Shown piece after piece: positions 49,001 through 62,100 of a DNA stretch of 64,000 bases (its first letter is position 1; every line of letters starts with the position of its first letter). The stretch is from assembly GCF_023343835.1 (NCBI RefSeq), contig NC_064437.1:25209001-25273000 (forward strand). The letters run 5' to 3'. A program made the position numbers and the translations under genes. Source of the stretch: Lagopus muta (lineage: Eukaryota > Chordata > Aves > Galliformes > Phasianidae). The notes beneath the pieces were generated by a model. It searched no databases. It was not told the origin of the DNA and was given only the letters and a program-made list of their open reading frames with translations.

Positions 49001-52000
49001 ATTTTTGTCTTGGTAATGGTTAATGTTTTATATAAAAAATGATTTATGAAGTCCCTTAAATATTTACAAATGTGTGGCTCTGCAAAAATGATATTCCTAA
49101 TAATGCTATCACACCTGAAAGCATGTTTTTCCTCCTCTATCATATTTTGCTCTCAGTATCAGCTCTATCTCCATTTTAAACTTCTATTGATAGCACAGAC
49201 ATATCCAGAAGGCATTGAATGCCACATCACCCAGTGATGTTATAAAGGGATCTCTTTATACCATGGCAGATCCTATAACCTAACATTACTTAAAAGAGTA
49301 CAACTGAGAGGGGTTCTGTGGTAGGAAGAGCAAACAAGCCTTTAAAAGCTGCTTTTAATAAAGAAATTCTAGTGGGTTAATATTTGGGAGTTTCTGTAGT
49401 TTGACTAAGGCTTTACCCAGAACAGTCATACCAACGTAAGCAAAGCACAAAGTACCACAGTCTTTGAAAGTTCCTAATATTTGGTGAGTACTAAGAGAGC
49501 AAGCTTTGGGGTTTTAGGGAAAACAAAACCAAAAGCAATTACTAGTGGAAAAATAAGTGAGAGAAAGATAGAAAACGGAGAGAGCAGATCAACGTGTGCC
49601 CTCACACCTGCTGAGGCCTGGCCACGAGGATTTCCCTCACTCTCACCTTTTGGCATTATCCAGAAGGATGAGCATGCTGGCTCCTTCATCATCCTGAAAG
49701 CTCTCGTAGTGATGCCGGTCAGCGTTCCCGATTAAATAGTCAAATATTGCTGTGTCAATGATATCCAGCAGGCGGGGGCCTGAGTCGTAGGGTGAAGTTT
49801 TCTTCACAGCATCACAGTAGCTTTCATCGTACTCCCATCTGCAGGCCATCGAGAGAAATCAAACTAAACCTTTGAGAAAGATCCATCCTTGCACACCACA
49901 AGTATTTACAGCTCTCCCAGTATCCGACCATCAGTGTTTAGGGAAAAGTGGAGTGCAGCAAATCAAGACTCTAAAAGAAGAGCTAGACAAAGATGTTATC
50001 AGAAGAGTAAAACCTGTGCTAACGCTCTACTGCACAGAGCAAGCCATAGTTTTAATAAAAGGTTTCATGTCATCTTCCAACAGAAAAGGTCAGTTTGCTT
50101 ACTCACTGCTTGCAAGCCAGCAGTGCCTGATGGCTGCCTGATGGCACGGATGGATGTCCATCGTGACTGGTCTGCTCTCATCTCATCCAGATTTCAAGCA
50201 TCACGTCTATTTCTACTGCTATGATCTGCCTCCATCAGCCCTGCCTTCCAGCTACTTTTCCTGTCTAATGCAAATAACTTCTTCATGGTTACTAATGATC
50301 TCCACTGGCTTCAAGAGAAGGGCCCCATGTATGCTCATTCTCTTTCACTCACAGCTGCCTCTTCCCTCTTGGAATCTCTCACCCTCTCCACTGGCAAGAT
50401 TCAAAGTTTCTCTTCTCTCTCCTTTTCCCATACACATCGCCTATGCACACACCTGTAGACTTAGAACATAAATATCACATCTCCATTCCCCAAATCTAGG
50501 TTTCTAAATTTTCCCCTTTCCTTCTTTACAGTTTTCAGAGCTATTCATCACCACCACCAAATCAGCCAGATCTCTGGCATATTTCCCTTCCATCTGTCAA
50601 TCTAAATAACAAGTACATCTATAACATCTTCCATGTAAAGAATGAAACCATCCTTTGCAAAATAGCAGTTGGCAATGCCTTCAACCATCTGCGAACTGGA
50701 AACAAATGGAGGAAACAAAAGCTGGAGAAACTGACACGCTCAAAAATGTGCAGATTAATTAAAGCTGAGAGCACATCAGAATTTAACACCTAGAACTGTC
50801 ACACACCCTAACCTCACCTTCTAAACATCTGGACTCTAAGCTCCCATACCTCATCTTACCCCCAGATACCCAAAGCAAAACAACAACAAATTATTTTCTT
50901 GGTGCTTTTGTTAGCACTTCTCTAGCTCCCTCTTTCTTTTGCATCCAGGTCAAACTCATATTCAGTTTACAGCACAAACCCACAAGGCAAAAGCCTCAAA
51001 TGTGTTCTTCCTTGTACTTTGCATGCTTCCTTTATGCTACCTACTCTCCTTCCCTGAAGCGTTTCTCTTTCTCTTATTTTACTTCAGATTGGTACTTAAA
51101 TCTCTTGGAAACAAAGTTGAGATATACTCTGTTCTCCTCATTTTTCATTGAATTCTCAAGACAGATCTTTCTCCAACATTTATTACTCTTTCTTAGTATC
51201 TAATTAGCCTAGGACTTTGAAGGTCAGAGATTTTATCTATTACATGTCCATTAGAAGTCACATAGACTAATGGCACTATATGAATTATGTTCAAGAGGCC
51301 AACTCAGGGCAGAGTATAAGCAGCGAGATCTGGAAGAAAACTCCTATGGTTATTTTTTTCATAGTTATCAGAAGCAGAAAAAAAAAGCAAGACATCTGGA
51401 ATGTTTCATTCTCCTGATGCCCTCAAAGTGAAAAGCACAACACAGTAAGATGCAGAACAACAGAACTATGCAATCTGCATGAGTCAAGTTTAAACTTCAG
51501 CGTACATTAAGTGCCGCAGGGAAACCCCCACATAAGCAGGTAGTGTACGATAAAAACCAGTCCCTCAGTAAGGAACACATTTCCAAGAAATTCAATCAGT
51601 CAGTCACTGTAACTGACAGCACCCTAAACACTGTAGATTTTGAATGGTTGAAAAGGAGACCATGTCTGCTCCCCAGAAATCAAATGGTGCTCTTAATACC
51701 CTAAAATAATTCTCGAACCCATTGGATGAGACTCCTTCTGAGAGCAATCACAGCACTCAACCGGAATTTTAGAACACAGACTGAAAGTCTTCCCACTTGC
51801 CATGGGTACAGACTTGGTTTGGAGCTCAGTGAGCTTTTCCATCTGCTCTGGCCATGGCAAATACACGGAACTCCAATTTAAACACTAACATACTACATTT
51901 ACTGTACAGGACTACTAGAGTCCATGTTTGTTCTCCTCTAAAAGCATTTTTATATACTGAGCGTCGGCCCCAAACACTGCTGGTATCAAAAGCAGGTTTA

Positions 52001-55000
52001 GTGGCCCAGGAGTTTTGGATCTTCAGAGCTTAGAGTGACTGTATGGTGGAGTTATGTAAAGGGCAAGAAAAAGGAAGAAGACAGCACTCGGTACCATGGG
52101 AAACAATGAAGGTTTCTTTCTTGCTCACTTTTAAATTAAATCTCATCCCAGACTTCTTGACTTCTACTGCTGTATAAAGAAAGGCACTGACAAAAATCCA
52201 GGTTTAGAGAAGACCTGCTCCTTAATTGGCCATTGTACTGCAAGGGCAATTCTAGAGTAAATCATCACGTATGAAGATTAACCTTATCGTGGTCTCATAC
52301 CTGGCAAGTTTGCCCTCACGGTAAGTCCTACCCCATGGGTGCCGATGCTTCTGAAGAGGCCAGACATCTGGTAGCCAGAGAGTCACTGACCCCTCCATGA
52401 TGTCCCCATCTGCACAAGCCGGCTCTGTTTCCCGACAATAGTAGCACTTTCCATAGAAGCAAGTGTTATTACCTTAAAAAAAAAAACAAAGATCATCAAA
52501 AAGCAGAACTTCATTTGAGGGACAACCAGCAGCATGTTGTTGCAGCAGAGCCTCCCCTGCAATAGCATTTCACTGCACTTGACCTCATGCTTCCTCTCTC
52601 TAAGAGGGAGAGGCTCAGAAGGGATTTAACAGACATCTATTCATCCAAAACAACATTAAGGACTTACACTCAAAGGCAAGAGTAATTGTATTTTCCCAGA
52701 GTAATTGTATTTTTATCAGACAGAGATAATACAACACTGTGCTATCACCAAGCTTTTATGACCCCTTCTCAATCCTTGGGAACTTGACTCTGCAACCTCA
52801 GCACTGTTTGTTTAATATTTTCTTCCTTGAAAAAGTTGACTGAAAAGGAAGAAGCAAAAAAAAAAAAAAAAAGACTAAGCAGAACTCAAATGGAGTTGGA
52901 GACCTGTGATACATCCCAGCTATGTGAGCCAAGTCAGCAGGGGAAACAAGCTGTTTTTCACAAGACCCAGGAACACAGTAGTGTCAGAAGTTTCTGAGTG
53001 TCTTCTGACAGGAGAAGAACAACAAAACCCTGCAGTCTCCAGCCCCTTAAGGGCTTTGAAGCCTGCAGGGTAAAGTAATCCAGTTGCCTGGATTAACACG
53101 TTTAGCTTAGCCTTTTCTGTTTCATCCTCCTAACCTACCTTGGCTTGAATCTTGCCAAATCAATTTCAGTTCCATTCTCAGAGGCCTTCTTCCAAAACTT
53201 TCTTCAACAACGGTATCACAAGAAGGGACACACTCACTCCCTGCCCTTTCTTTCTCCAGCTCTACATCCATCATCCTCCCCAAATACTGACACCTGTTTT
53301 TCACTTTCCCTCCTTATGCCACGGGTTCAAATCCCACATCACAATCCTTCAGTCACACAGACTCCTGTGGTCCCCTGTTCACTCAGATCTGGCTCTACAC
53401 TCCTAGCGTCTCACCTGGACAACTAGAAGACATCAGACATTTACAACACTGAACTTGCAGCAGACCAGGTTTCTATTTACATGGAAAGCCCTGCAAGTCT
53501 CTCTTCCTATCTGTGGCTTACTTCAGGTCTACCAAGAGACAGAATTCTAAGAGATTTCAGCTGTAGCTCTAGAAAATCAGCAGAGTATTCATGAGCTAGC
53601 TCTGCTTTAAAACCTCAGAAATTTTGGCAAACGTGAGAGACGCTCCCCCTGATGCAATCTTCTCCCCAGCACCTCCATTTCTCTGCTTTATGCTCTGTAG
53701 AACAAGAAGTTCCAAGAAATCTAAGCAAAGGCAATGAAAATCCTTTGGAGACATACTTTTCAAGCCAGTTGTTTCTGCTAGAATATTGCCTAGTTACTTT
53801 GGCTGAAACGAGAAAAAGTAAATTCTGCCTGTGGCAGACACCCAGTCAGAGTGCAAAAGGTTTGGCAAGGCAAAATTATCGCCTGAAAGGTCAACCTTAT
53901 AATTGAAAGCGTTCCGTCAACTCAGTAGGTGAGACTACCAGCAGTGCTTGTAATAGAAATTCATACAGACACATACATCAGCTGTAAAGAACAACCATCG
54001 CTTAATTCGGCCCATCGAGAACAAACCTGCAGCCATTAGGAATTTCATGAGGAGCCTGAGGGAGTTAAGGCTGCACTCTAAGTCCCCTCTTGATGCTTAA
54101 TGACCACCTGGCAGGAGTTCACATTAATCATCTCTAGTGAGCACTATTACATTATCACAGCATATCACTGTAAGCAACATAAGGAAGTTCTGACACGGTT
54201 ATGAATGCTTACCAGAGTCTGATGTGGCACAAACAACATTTAACACCAGCAATGCACCAGCTCTAGCGATGATCCCAAATAACCACTGTGTTCACATTAA
54301 ATACAATTCCATTTTTTTCCTTTCAGGTCTCATCACAGACTTTTCTAACAGCTTCAGGGAAAATAAATGCATTTCTTACTCAAAAAATCCTCATCTGTAA
54401 CAGCAGCATTAGGGAACACAGAAATTACAGATGAAAAACCACTTGGAGAAAATGAGGCTCTCCTCCCCCGCCAAACGGGGTTACACAAGCATGACGATCT
54501 CTTCTGGCACAGAATGAGGCTTACCAGCTTCCTGTATCACAGTTAACTGTTCTATAACTGTGTCAGAATCCCACAGTTCTTTTTTCCATTAAGCATTCTT
54601 CTTTACTGGGTTGGAGAATCCACGGAATCCACTTACCCACAGTCATGAAGGTACCCAGAAGCTGCTCTGTGGCAACTGGTTTGATCTCCGTTCGTAGATT
54701 CACAAACCTGCCAACCACCAGTGGAGCTCGTCGGAACCCCAGAATCCTGATTTGGGGGAAAAAGGGGAAAAAAGAAGAAAAAAAAAGCAAAACACAAGAT
54801 GAGGAATGAGAATGAACAACATGGACAGCAGATTCAATTAAAAATAACCAAACTATGCACTGTCTGTCTCTGTGCTGTTGTGCGAAATCAAGATGATTTG
54901 AGACCAGGGAATAAAGCTGGAAGGCTGCAGCAACCTCCTTGCTGCTCCAAGGCAAAGAAAGGAAATTCCTTTTCCTGACGTGCCTGCATGTTAGACTCAC

Positions 55001-58000
55001 TCCACAGGAGTGGAAGTTCTTTATTAGACCATTTGCAGCAGAGCAGCACAGGATGCATCATACTCCAAATCTCCAAAACTGGACTTTGTGCCAGAAACAT
55101 CTTTTGGCTGTCTTGTGAAAAGGATCAAGCAACAACTATATGGTCTCTAGACTGGTCACATGCAAAAATCATCTGTTTGTGGGAATTGCTACCTAATAAA
55201 ATGTCATGCTTAAGCCCAATTCAATCGTACTTGAAAGTACGCAGTCAAGGAATCTGGCCTTTGAACAAGGGACAATCAATGCAGCAACTGGGAGAGTCTC
55301 TCATTAACAGCTGTGGTTTTGTTTCATTTGTAGTGTGGGGTTTTTTGTTGGCTTTGTTTGTTACGGACAGCCAACCATTAAGTCCCCAAGTACAAAATCA
55401 CTGTAAGAACAGGCACCTGTCTGAAAGCAGAAGACATGCATGAAAACAAACTTGCAGCAAATACAGATAAGCAAGTTTTTACAGACAGGCAAAATGTGGG
55501 CATCGCAAGTAAATAAATGCAGAACATAGACCTGGAAAACGTGTTGCTGTCACCTCAGGCTCACAGCTGAAAGCCCAGAACCCTGGGCTGCACAGCCCCT
55601 CCATCAGAGATTAACTCACAGTGCCACTCAGGTCCTTTTTGACACAATGGCATCTTGGGTCAAAATATGTAGCTGTCAGCACAACAACTGACGTACATGC
55701 TAGTTCTGAGGGCACGGGGCTTTTGCTGGGGATTCTTGAAGAATACAAGGACACAGGGGTACACGTCCAACAAGAGATTCCTCCAAATATGATGCGTAGT
55801 GGTTTCAGTGCTCAGCCTCCTTTTCAAACACCTCACAAAAATCTTTAATGACCGCAATCTGCACAGATCTTTGAAATGCAGCTTCACAAAAAACCCTTAC
55901 CATTTTAACCCTAAAGCAACGTGGCACGTTGGCAGGTGAGAAACAGCTCACATCTGAGGTGTATTTTTCAAGGGACTGAAAAAGCCCTCAACACAGATGA
56001 CAAAACCAGGTAGCCCAATATTTCCATACCTATCCAAGTGAAAGGCTGCCACTTCTGCATTGTGTCTGTCATAGCCAGCATACGGTTCTCCTTCCACTAC
56101 ATAATCCCTGGCATACCTGTAATTGAAGAAAGGAAGAATGATTCACGCAGGATTTCCAACAGTTCAGTTGCTCAGAGTAACAAGTGCAAGAACAGTGCTA
56201 AGTTAAACGCTCTCTGGGTCACTTTCAAAATGACTGCCTACGGGAGAAGGAAAATTATTAATGATTTTAAATAGAGTACAAACCACTGAAGTAGCAAATA
56301 AAGAGGAAAGATCAGTAATTTACAGTGGTCTCAAGAGCTTGGAAGCAGGGCCCATTCAAACTAATGAGTTTTAATTCAACCATATGCCAAGCCACACCTA
56401 AGAACAAAGAACACAGACCCAGCTACAGAACAGGGGCCCACTTATACCAGAGAACAGCATCTCTGCAAACGATTTTGGGGTTAGAATGGATTGTAGATGA
56501 ACATGAAAACAAAACCTGATATTGTGGCAGGAATGTCAAATGCTATCTTCAGTAGTTAAAGGATCAGCAAGTGTGAGTCTGAGAATGCAGGACATAAAAA
56601 GGCCATTTGTTTTGGTGGAGAAAAGACAATTACCAACAAGAAATAGAAATCTGACATGCATCACAACAGCAGCCTTTTTTTTAAAAAGAGATGTCACTTA
56701 AATAGTCAAAGCTGAGAAACGTCAGGGATTCACGTCATCTGAATCAAGCCTAGATTTGCTAAAGAAGCATTCTTCAGATAAGCATAAAATAACAATTAAT
56801 ACTGAGCAAATGGATGAAACACAACACACTGTCCCATAAAGTAAGGTAAAATCAGGGTACATATTTTCTCATTTCCACCTACAAATCTAACTGTGTAAAA
56901 TGGATGTTTTTTCAAATGACCTGGGGCCCAAACAGTAGCAGTAGAAGTGAAGCCACAGGGCTCTGATGTTTTAACTCTACACAGAGAAGATCTCTGGAGC
57001 CAGACGACATTTCATCAGCCTGAGTAAATGCTCTGGCTTCTCTGCAGGGCAGCTCAAGAATTAACCAGTGCTAGATGGCACGCAGGCTTTGGAAGGAGGA
57101 TTTGAGAGATTCCTTCCGAATTTGACACTTGCTCCAAACAACTTCACCTAAACCACTGGCATGCAGTGGTAGCAACCATTAATCACTGCTCACTTTAGCT
57201 AGATTTTGAGTAATTGTGAAATGAGCCACCTTCAGAATGCTGGCTCAAAGCCAGGTCTTTTGCATACACTTACAGCAGACTCTGAAAGCATGATCACATT
57301 TTGGAAGCTGCAGAGCTAAAACCTATTGGCAAGACACAATCAACTTCCTTCTTCCATGCACGGTAGGCATCAAGTACTTCCCAGGGCAGAGGTAGCAAAT
57401 CAAGAGAATCCATTCTTTTCCAGCCAGTAAGCACACTCAAAAAGCTTGTTTAACACAGTAACCTCCATACATGGTTTGGGCCAAAAGCTAGCTAAGCAGA
57501 CTATCTTGCAATAACAATACAAGACTGCCTACAAGAGCAGCTATTCAGCAGCTGCAAACAGAAAACAAGGCCATCCATCTGTCCTCACCTGTGGCCATAT
57601 TACCTAGCACTGCCTGGCACTCCTTGTAAACACTCCCAGAAGCACAAGTTCTTCTTGCAGAACAGTCACTGCACTTGCTTGCACAGGCATTCCATTATTG
57701 GGATGTAATTTAATGCTTGGTGATTCTCTTTATAGCACCCACTTATACAGAAAACACTACAGAAACGCCATGCCTTGTCACTGCCTTCACTGGTCACACT
57801 GCCTGCTGTGCCACCAGCACCCCTGTGTAAAAGGTTCACATGGTTAAACCCAGCACAGGTTAAACTCCAGAAGTGAAGGGCAGATGTTTTTCCTCATTCT
57901 CTAATCACTCATTAACACGACAAAAAATCTTTATGCTCCTCAATCCAATATCCTTTGGAGAGATACGTATTGCTCTGTGATGACACTTGAAATTTGCAAT

Positions 58001-59043
58001 GCACTCATAAGACACACCTTCCTTACATTTTTACATCTTTTTCTTCTCGTTCCTTTCCCCGAAGGCAAGCGGTTCAAAAAGCTTTATAGATGGGCTCAAG
58101 ATTTCATAAGCATTCCATCATGTCAAATTTCCCTTCGGGTCACAATAAACAGAGGCCACACCAAGGAAGTATCACTGCTTGCTCCTTGCTTCATTTGCTC
58201 CTCCAGTACTCAACACTGGCAGCCAAGAAACACAGGGCTTTTTGCTCTAACCTACGAGCCATTTTTACAGTCTTAACACAGCTGCACCAGACACCCAGAT
58301 AGGCTTTTAAGACCACTGTGAACTTTCATTCCTTTCCTGTTCCTGAACTCCGTTCCCCCGTGGCACCTTAATGTGACTTTTACCAAGAAAACCCCTCCAC
58401 ACTGCCAGAACCAGCACTTCCAGAATAAGGAAGATGCTTTCAGCACCATCAGGTTTAATCAACATTCCTAAAGGCTGTTCCAAGCTGTACAGCCAGAGAC
58501 AGCTGGCTCAGTAACCTCAGGTAACCAGGAGGCCAACAAGGCTCTCTACCCTCTCACTAGTAACAGAACGACCTTTCTCTTTGCCTGCAAACTTGTAATG
58601 TAGATAAATGCAACAACGTAAATAAGTAAGGCAGCTACTAACTCCGCCACTGAAGAGAATATTTACCTCTTAGGTTTGAAAACAACCTTCTGCCCTCCTT
58701 CAAGTATCAGCAAAGCTTTCAGCTGGGTCCCTTTGTATCCCACGTCAGCTTTGACGATTTTCTTTGTGGACATGGCATGCATTACAGCCCCCAGCTCGGG
58801 CGTCTCCTCGGGGTACACCTCGCGGGGCACGACCCACTGGGCCGCGATCTCCCACGGGGACTGCAAGGTGTGCTCGAGCCGGGGGTCCAGCTCCACACGC
58901 AGGCTGGCCATCATGCGGTGGAAGGCGCGCTGGTCCTCCCGGTTGGCAGCTGAGGTGTCCAGGTTGTCAATGAGGAAAACTTTTGTGAAAATGAAGATGA
59001 CGAGGAGGATGGCCAACAGCACAACTCGCTGCTTTAGCTTCAT
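45853..59043 (-). CDS. FAM20B: FAM20B glycosaminoglycan xylosylkinase, seven coding exons, 409 aa
   Basis: FAM20B is a Golgi kinase that phosphorylates the 2-OH of xylose in the proteoglycan linker tetrasaccharide, a step that promotes glycosaminoglycan chain assembly. The product has a short basic start, a signal anchor at about 7-25 ([13 protein letters not shown]), a lumenal N-lobe with the FKPKR strand ending the ATG exon, and a Cys-rich CFYGKCYYC segment after residue 192. The catalytic motif GNADRHH at 286-292 carries Asp289, and the metal-binding Asp309 lies in LLDNAK. Both are intact. The 409-residue length equals the human protein, and the N-terminus is nearly identical. The start ATG has the strong context ACCATGA. 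FAM20B lies upstream of TOR3A in the same orientation. Introns of 1.2-2.6 kb (46085-47765, 47826-49646, 49839-52300, 52473-54636, 54747-56029, 56117-58666) show no nested gene, only an 18-base tandem repeat and an A17 tract. Confidence 0.96.
47766..47825 (-). CDS. FAM20B: FAM20B coding exon 7
   Basis: This short 60-base exon encodes [20 protein letters not shown]. It follows the metal-binding DNAK motif directly. The acceptor is GCTTTTCAG|CTTT and the donor CTGCAT|GTAAGT. Both ends are phase 2. Confidence 0.95.
48908..48976 (+). repeat. Tandem repeat of 18-base units in a FAM20B intron
   Basis: Three full 18-base units (GATTGACCTCATCAGTCA, GATTGACCTCACCAGAAA, GACTGGCCTCATCAGTTA) follow a partial 15-base copy. 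The repeat lies between FAM20B exons 6 and 7. It is short and diverged, and no function is suggested. Confidence 0.85.
49647..49838 (-). CDS. FAM20B: FAM20B coding exon 6 (catalytic core)
   Basis: It covers residues 249-312: [20 protein letters not shown], a helix ending in GNADRHH with catalytic Asp289, and LILLDNAK with Asp309. It is the most informative exon for the kinase assignment. The acceptor is CCTGCAG|ATGG and the donor CAAAAG|GTGAGA. The length is 192 bases. Confidence 0.97.
52301..52472 (-). CDS. FAM20B: FAM20B coding exon 5 (Cys-rich segment)
   Basis: It encodes Gly192 to the start of Arg249: [19 protein letters not shown], then the [18 protein letters not shown] block. The Asn-Asn-Thr is a possible N-glycosylation site. 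The acceptor is TTTTTAAG|GT, an A-free pyrimidine run just before the AAG, and the donor TTGCCAG|GTATGA. The length is 172 bases. Confidence 0.93.
52856..52872 (+). repeat. A17 homopolymer tract
   Basis: A run of 17 A in the FAM20B intron between exons 4 and 5. No retroposon body was recognised beside it. Confidence 0.85.
54637..54746 (-). CDS. FAM20B: FAM20B coding exon 4
   Basis: It encodes residues 155-191 plus one base: [20 protein letters not shown], then [16 protein letters not shown]. The acceptor is AAATCAG|GATT and the donor GACTGTGG|GTAAGT. The length is 110 bases. Confidence 0.95.
56030..56116 (-). CDS. FAM20B: FAM20B coding exon 3
   Basis: It completes Arg126 and encodes [20 protein letters not shown] and EVAAFHLD, the N-lobe region of the kinase fold. 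The acceptor is TAATTACAG|GTAT and the donor TTGGATAG|GTATGG. The length is 87 bases, phase 2 at both ends. Confidence 0.95.
58667..59043 (-). CDS. FAM20B: FAM20B coding exon 2 (ATG, signal anchor)
   Basis: It encodes residues 1-125 plus two bases: the basic start MKLKQR, the membrane anchor, the stem with [10 protein letters not shown], and the ATP-site strands ending VFKPKR. The donor is CCTAAGAG|GTAAAT. This is the second exon if the CpG-island exon is real. Confidence 0.97.
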
Positions 59044-59196
59044 GGTGCCCTCGGGCCCTTCTCCGCTCGCCCCCCCTTCTGAGTGTTACAGGAAGTCTAT
59101 TGGAGATCAGGTGAGCAGCGAGCTGTTAGTTACTAAATTTCATTCGTAACTTGCATTGTAAAAGACAGATTGCCACTGAAGCATCTCCTGGAACTC
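59044..59196 (-). other. FAM20B: FAM20B 5' UTR part of the ATG exon
   Basis: Upstream of the ATG the exon appears to run to a good acceptor, a pyrimidine-rich stretch ending TTTACTTTCAG|GAG, giving 153 bases of 5' UTR. The edge is inferred from the splice site alone. Confidence 0.55.
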
Positions 59197-62100
59197 CTGA
59201 AAGTAAACAGAACACAAACTTAAAAGATTGCCTTCCCACATGCTAAAAGTCAATCCATTCTTGGCACATAAGCCTGGATCACCTACACTTGTATCCTAAA
59301 GCCCAAGCATTTCTGTTATGTTTTACTGCCTCCCTGTAGCCTGTATGCACACAGAAGGGGAACTTGCCTCATTCCATCTCTATGGAGCCAAAATCACAAC
59401 GGCGTGCTGCTAGCTGCAACTACAACAGCAGAGACTTTTACTGAAACTGTAGTTTCAGCTGATGGCTCCAATTTCACAAACACCCTTCCATCAGTAGAAC
59501 ACATGACTTCCAGTTTCCTAGAGATATGACTGTCAAGAGAGATGTGCCAGGTTGGCCCTCTGACATCTAACAATCAGTTATAGCAGCTTCACTGCCTCAT
59601 TTCTTGAAGGTGTTAAGACTTAAGTACACAAAACAGACTTAATTTATTGCCTTTGATTTGTAACCACTACAATTTACTCATCTTTCCTCCATTCTTAAAG
59701 TGACAACTTCACTTTCTTGTGGTTAACTATCTATCTTATGCAGTCAACCATAACACCAGTAACCACAAAAAAAAAGCAAAATATCTGTAATCTCAACAAT
59801 TGAGATTCAGTTCAACAATTCAATTAACAAGAAGAAAAACAGGAAACACTAGTGTTGCCTTATCCCAGAAAACTTACCCAGAGCACAGTTCTACTGGTGC
59901 TGCAAGAGGTGCCTCCCCTCTCACCAAACCTGTAACCTGTGGTGGTGCACAGCCATTGTGCCCTGCCTGCACAGCTCACCAGGGCTGCAATGGCTCTGCA
60001 GCCAGCAGGCAGCCCAAGGATCCAGGCTGCTCATCCACCCTGACACGAGCTGCCTTTGTCAGTGCTGAGCCAACTCAACAAGCTGGAGAGAAAAGGGAGG
60101 AGGCACAGTGGCTCCAGTAATGGGAGATGACACAGCACAGCCCATCTGTGTCTCTGTGAGACGGCACGCCAACACTGCCATTGGAGAGGGGTCCTATGCT
60201 CACATCCTTTCCACCTTTATGTAAGACCTGCTGAGTGTTAAAGCTTGGCCGCTTCCCCCACACGTGGTTCCCAAGAGTTGCACAACCATCTGAGGAGGGA
60301 ATGCTGCAAGAGCAAGCATTTCTCCTGGCAGCAGCGCCGAGGATACCTGAATGTGTAGGTGAGACTACAGCCCACACCAGCACGACAAAGGATAAGTGGC
60401 TGAACCTTCTGGAAGCAGCCCACCAGCAGGTACACGGACATTCCACAGCCACCCAGCAGGCCGTCCTACTTTCAGAACAGCATTTTCCATCAGTGCCACT
60501 TTGCCACCAGTGTCCTGCTCCAGGTGACAGCTCAGTTCAGCTGAGCCTTTCCCAAGCCACCCATTTTGCCTCTTAAACACTTCCTACAAAACCTATCCAC
60601 AAAATCTCCTAATGACGACGAGTTAAAAGTGAAACGTGGACATGGAGCTGAAAAGCCACAGCAACATAAAAACCCCATGGAGAGTAGAGAACAGGGAGAA
60701 AGAAGCCTATCAAGCTTCAGGGATGCTTTAAACCAGCACTGTGGTCATGTACTAACCACATGATGTTAACTTTAATCTACTGGAAAATAAGTGCTTGTAC
60801 AAATAGTGAAAGACAACAAGCCAGACGTTTATATGGTAATTAAAACAAATCATCGCTTTTCTCTGTCCTGTGGAGGCAGCCTGCATTTCTGCAAACAGCA
60901 TGTCCATTTGCATACTGCATGCTGCCAGCATGATAACAAGAAGCACAGGCAAGGAAGACATAGCTGACCCCAGCGCCCTGACTCTGACAAAAACAAGAAA
61001 GAAAGTACTTCAGAGAGCCCTAAATAAAAATATTATTCTTAAACCTAAAGAAAGCAAAGCAGATCAGGCTACGTCTGAGTCCCCAGTCACAATTTCATAA
61101 CTCCATTTCTTTAAAACGAGTAATTCTAGATCATTTTGAACACTGCTGTTAGCAGTACCTTCTTCCAGTCATTTCACAAATCCATTACTTTGTAAGAAGC
61201 TGCACAGGAGAACATCCATTCCTTTCACAATGGTCACTCCTTACTGTGAGATACGTATCCATCCACACATATATTTTAGGAAAGCCCCACAGTGCGGCGT
61301 TGGCCAAGTAAAGCACTGGATAGAAGCCGTTAAGCCATAACCATTCCTAGCTCTGACACTCAAGCTGGGCACTCCATTTCCTAGACCAATTTTCAGGCAT
61401 TTCTCTAGGGGTGTTTTGGGCTGGGGAGAGGGGGGAGAACACAACTATTGCCACCACTTTAATTAAAGGTCATTTACTTTGCTCATCCGTTGTGACAGCT
61501 CAAACTAATTCTGGCTGAAAGCCTCCAACCATGTAGATAGAAGCTAGCAAAAGAAATTAAACATTTGCTACAAGATGTTTCAGTAATTCCCTTAGCTGAA
61601 AAAGCAAAGCTTCCTCCCCATGCGATAGGACTCCTCCTCATGCTCTGATGGCGCCCTGACCGTGGCTCTGCTCTCTGCAGCTCCAAGCAGGTGAGCCCAC
61701 TGACTCCTTATGGCATCTGCCAGAAAGAGACATCAGCTGCTTTTCTCCCAGAATCAACCAAGCACCCCTGAGGTTGCTATGAGATCGATTTTGCACGCTA
61801 GCTGCAGAGCCTGCACATTACTCGCTAGTGCCAACGCGATGCTCATTGCTGTACGAAGTGAGCCAACTAAAATCAATCTTTTCATGAACAAGTTTGCCAT
61901 GGAGAGCAAGAGCTTCATCTTTATTGTCTTAAATTCGAGATAGTAACAGTGACAGCACTGGGGTACTGTAAGAAAATATTTATCTCGTTTGGAAAGAAAT
62001 TAATTTCTCCCAAAAGGACAACTAATTTATTTCAAATGAAAAGTACAAGCCCTCGTCACAATGGTTTGAAAAAGAGCTTGGGACATGTGAAACTGGTCCA

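Noticed and set aside
53310..53336. GGGTTCAAATCCC, resembling a tRNA T-loop B box
   Set aside because: No A box, acceptor stem or cloverleaf can be formed with the upstream pyrimidine-rich sequence.
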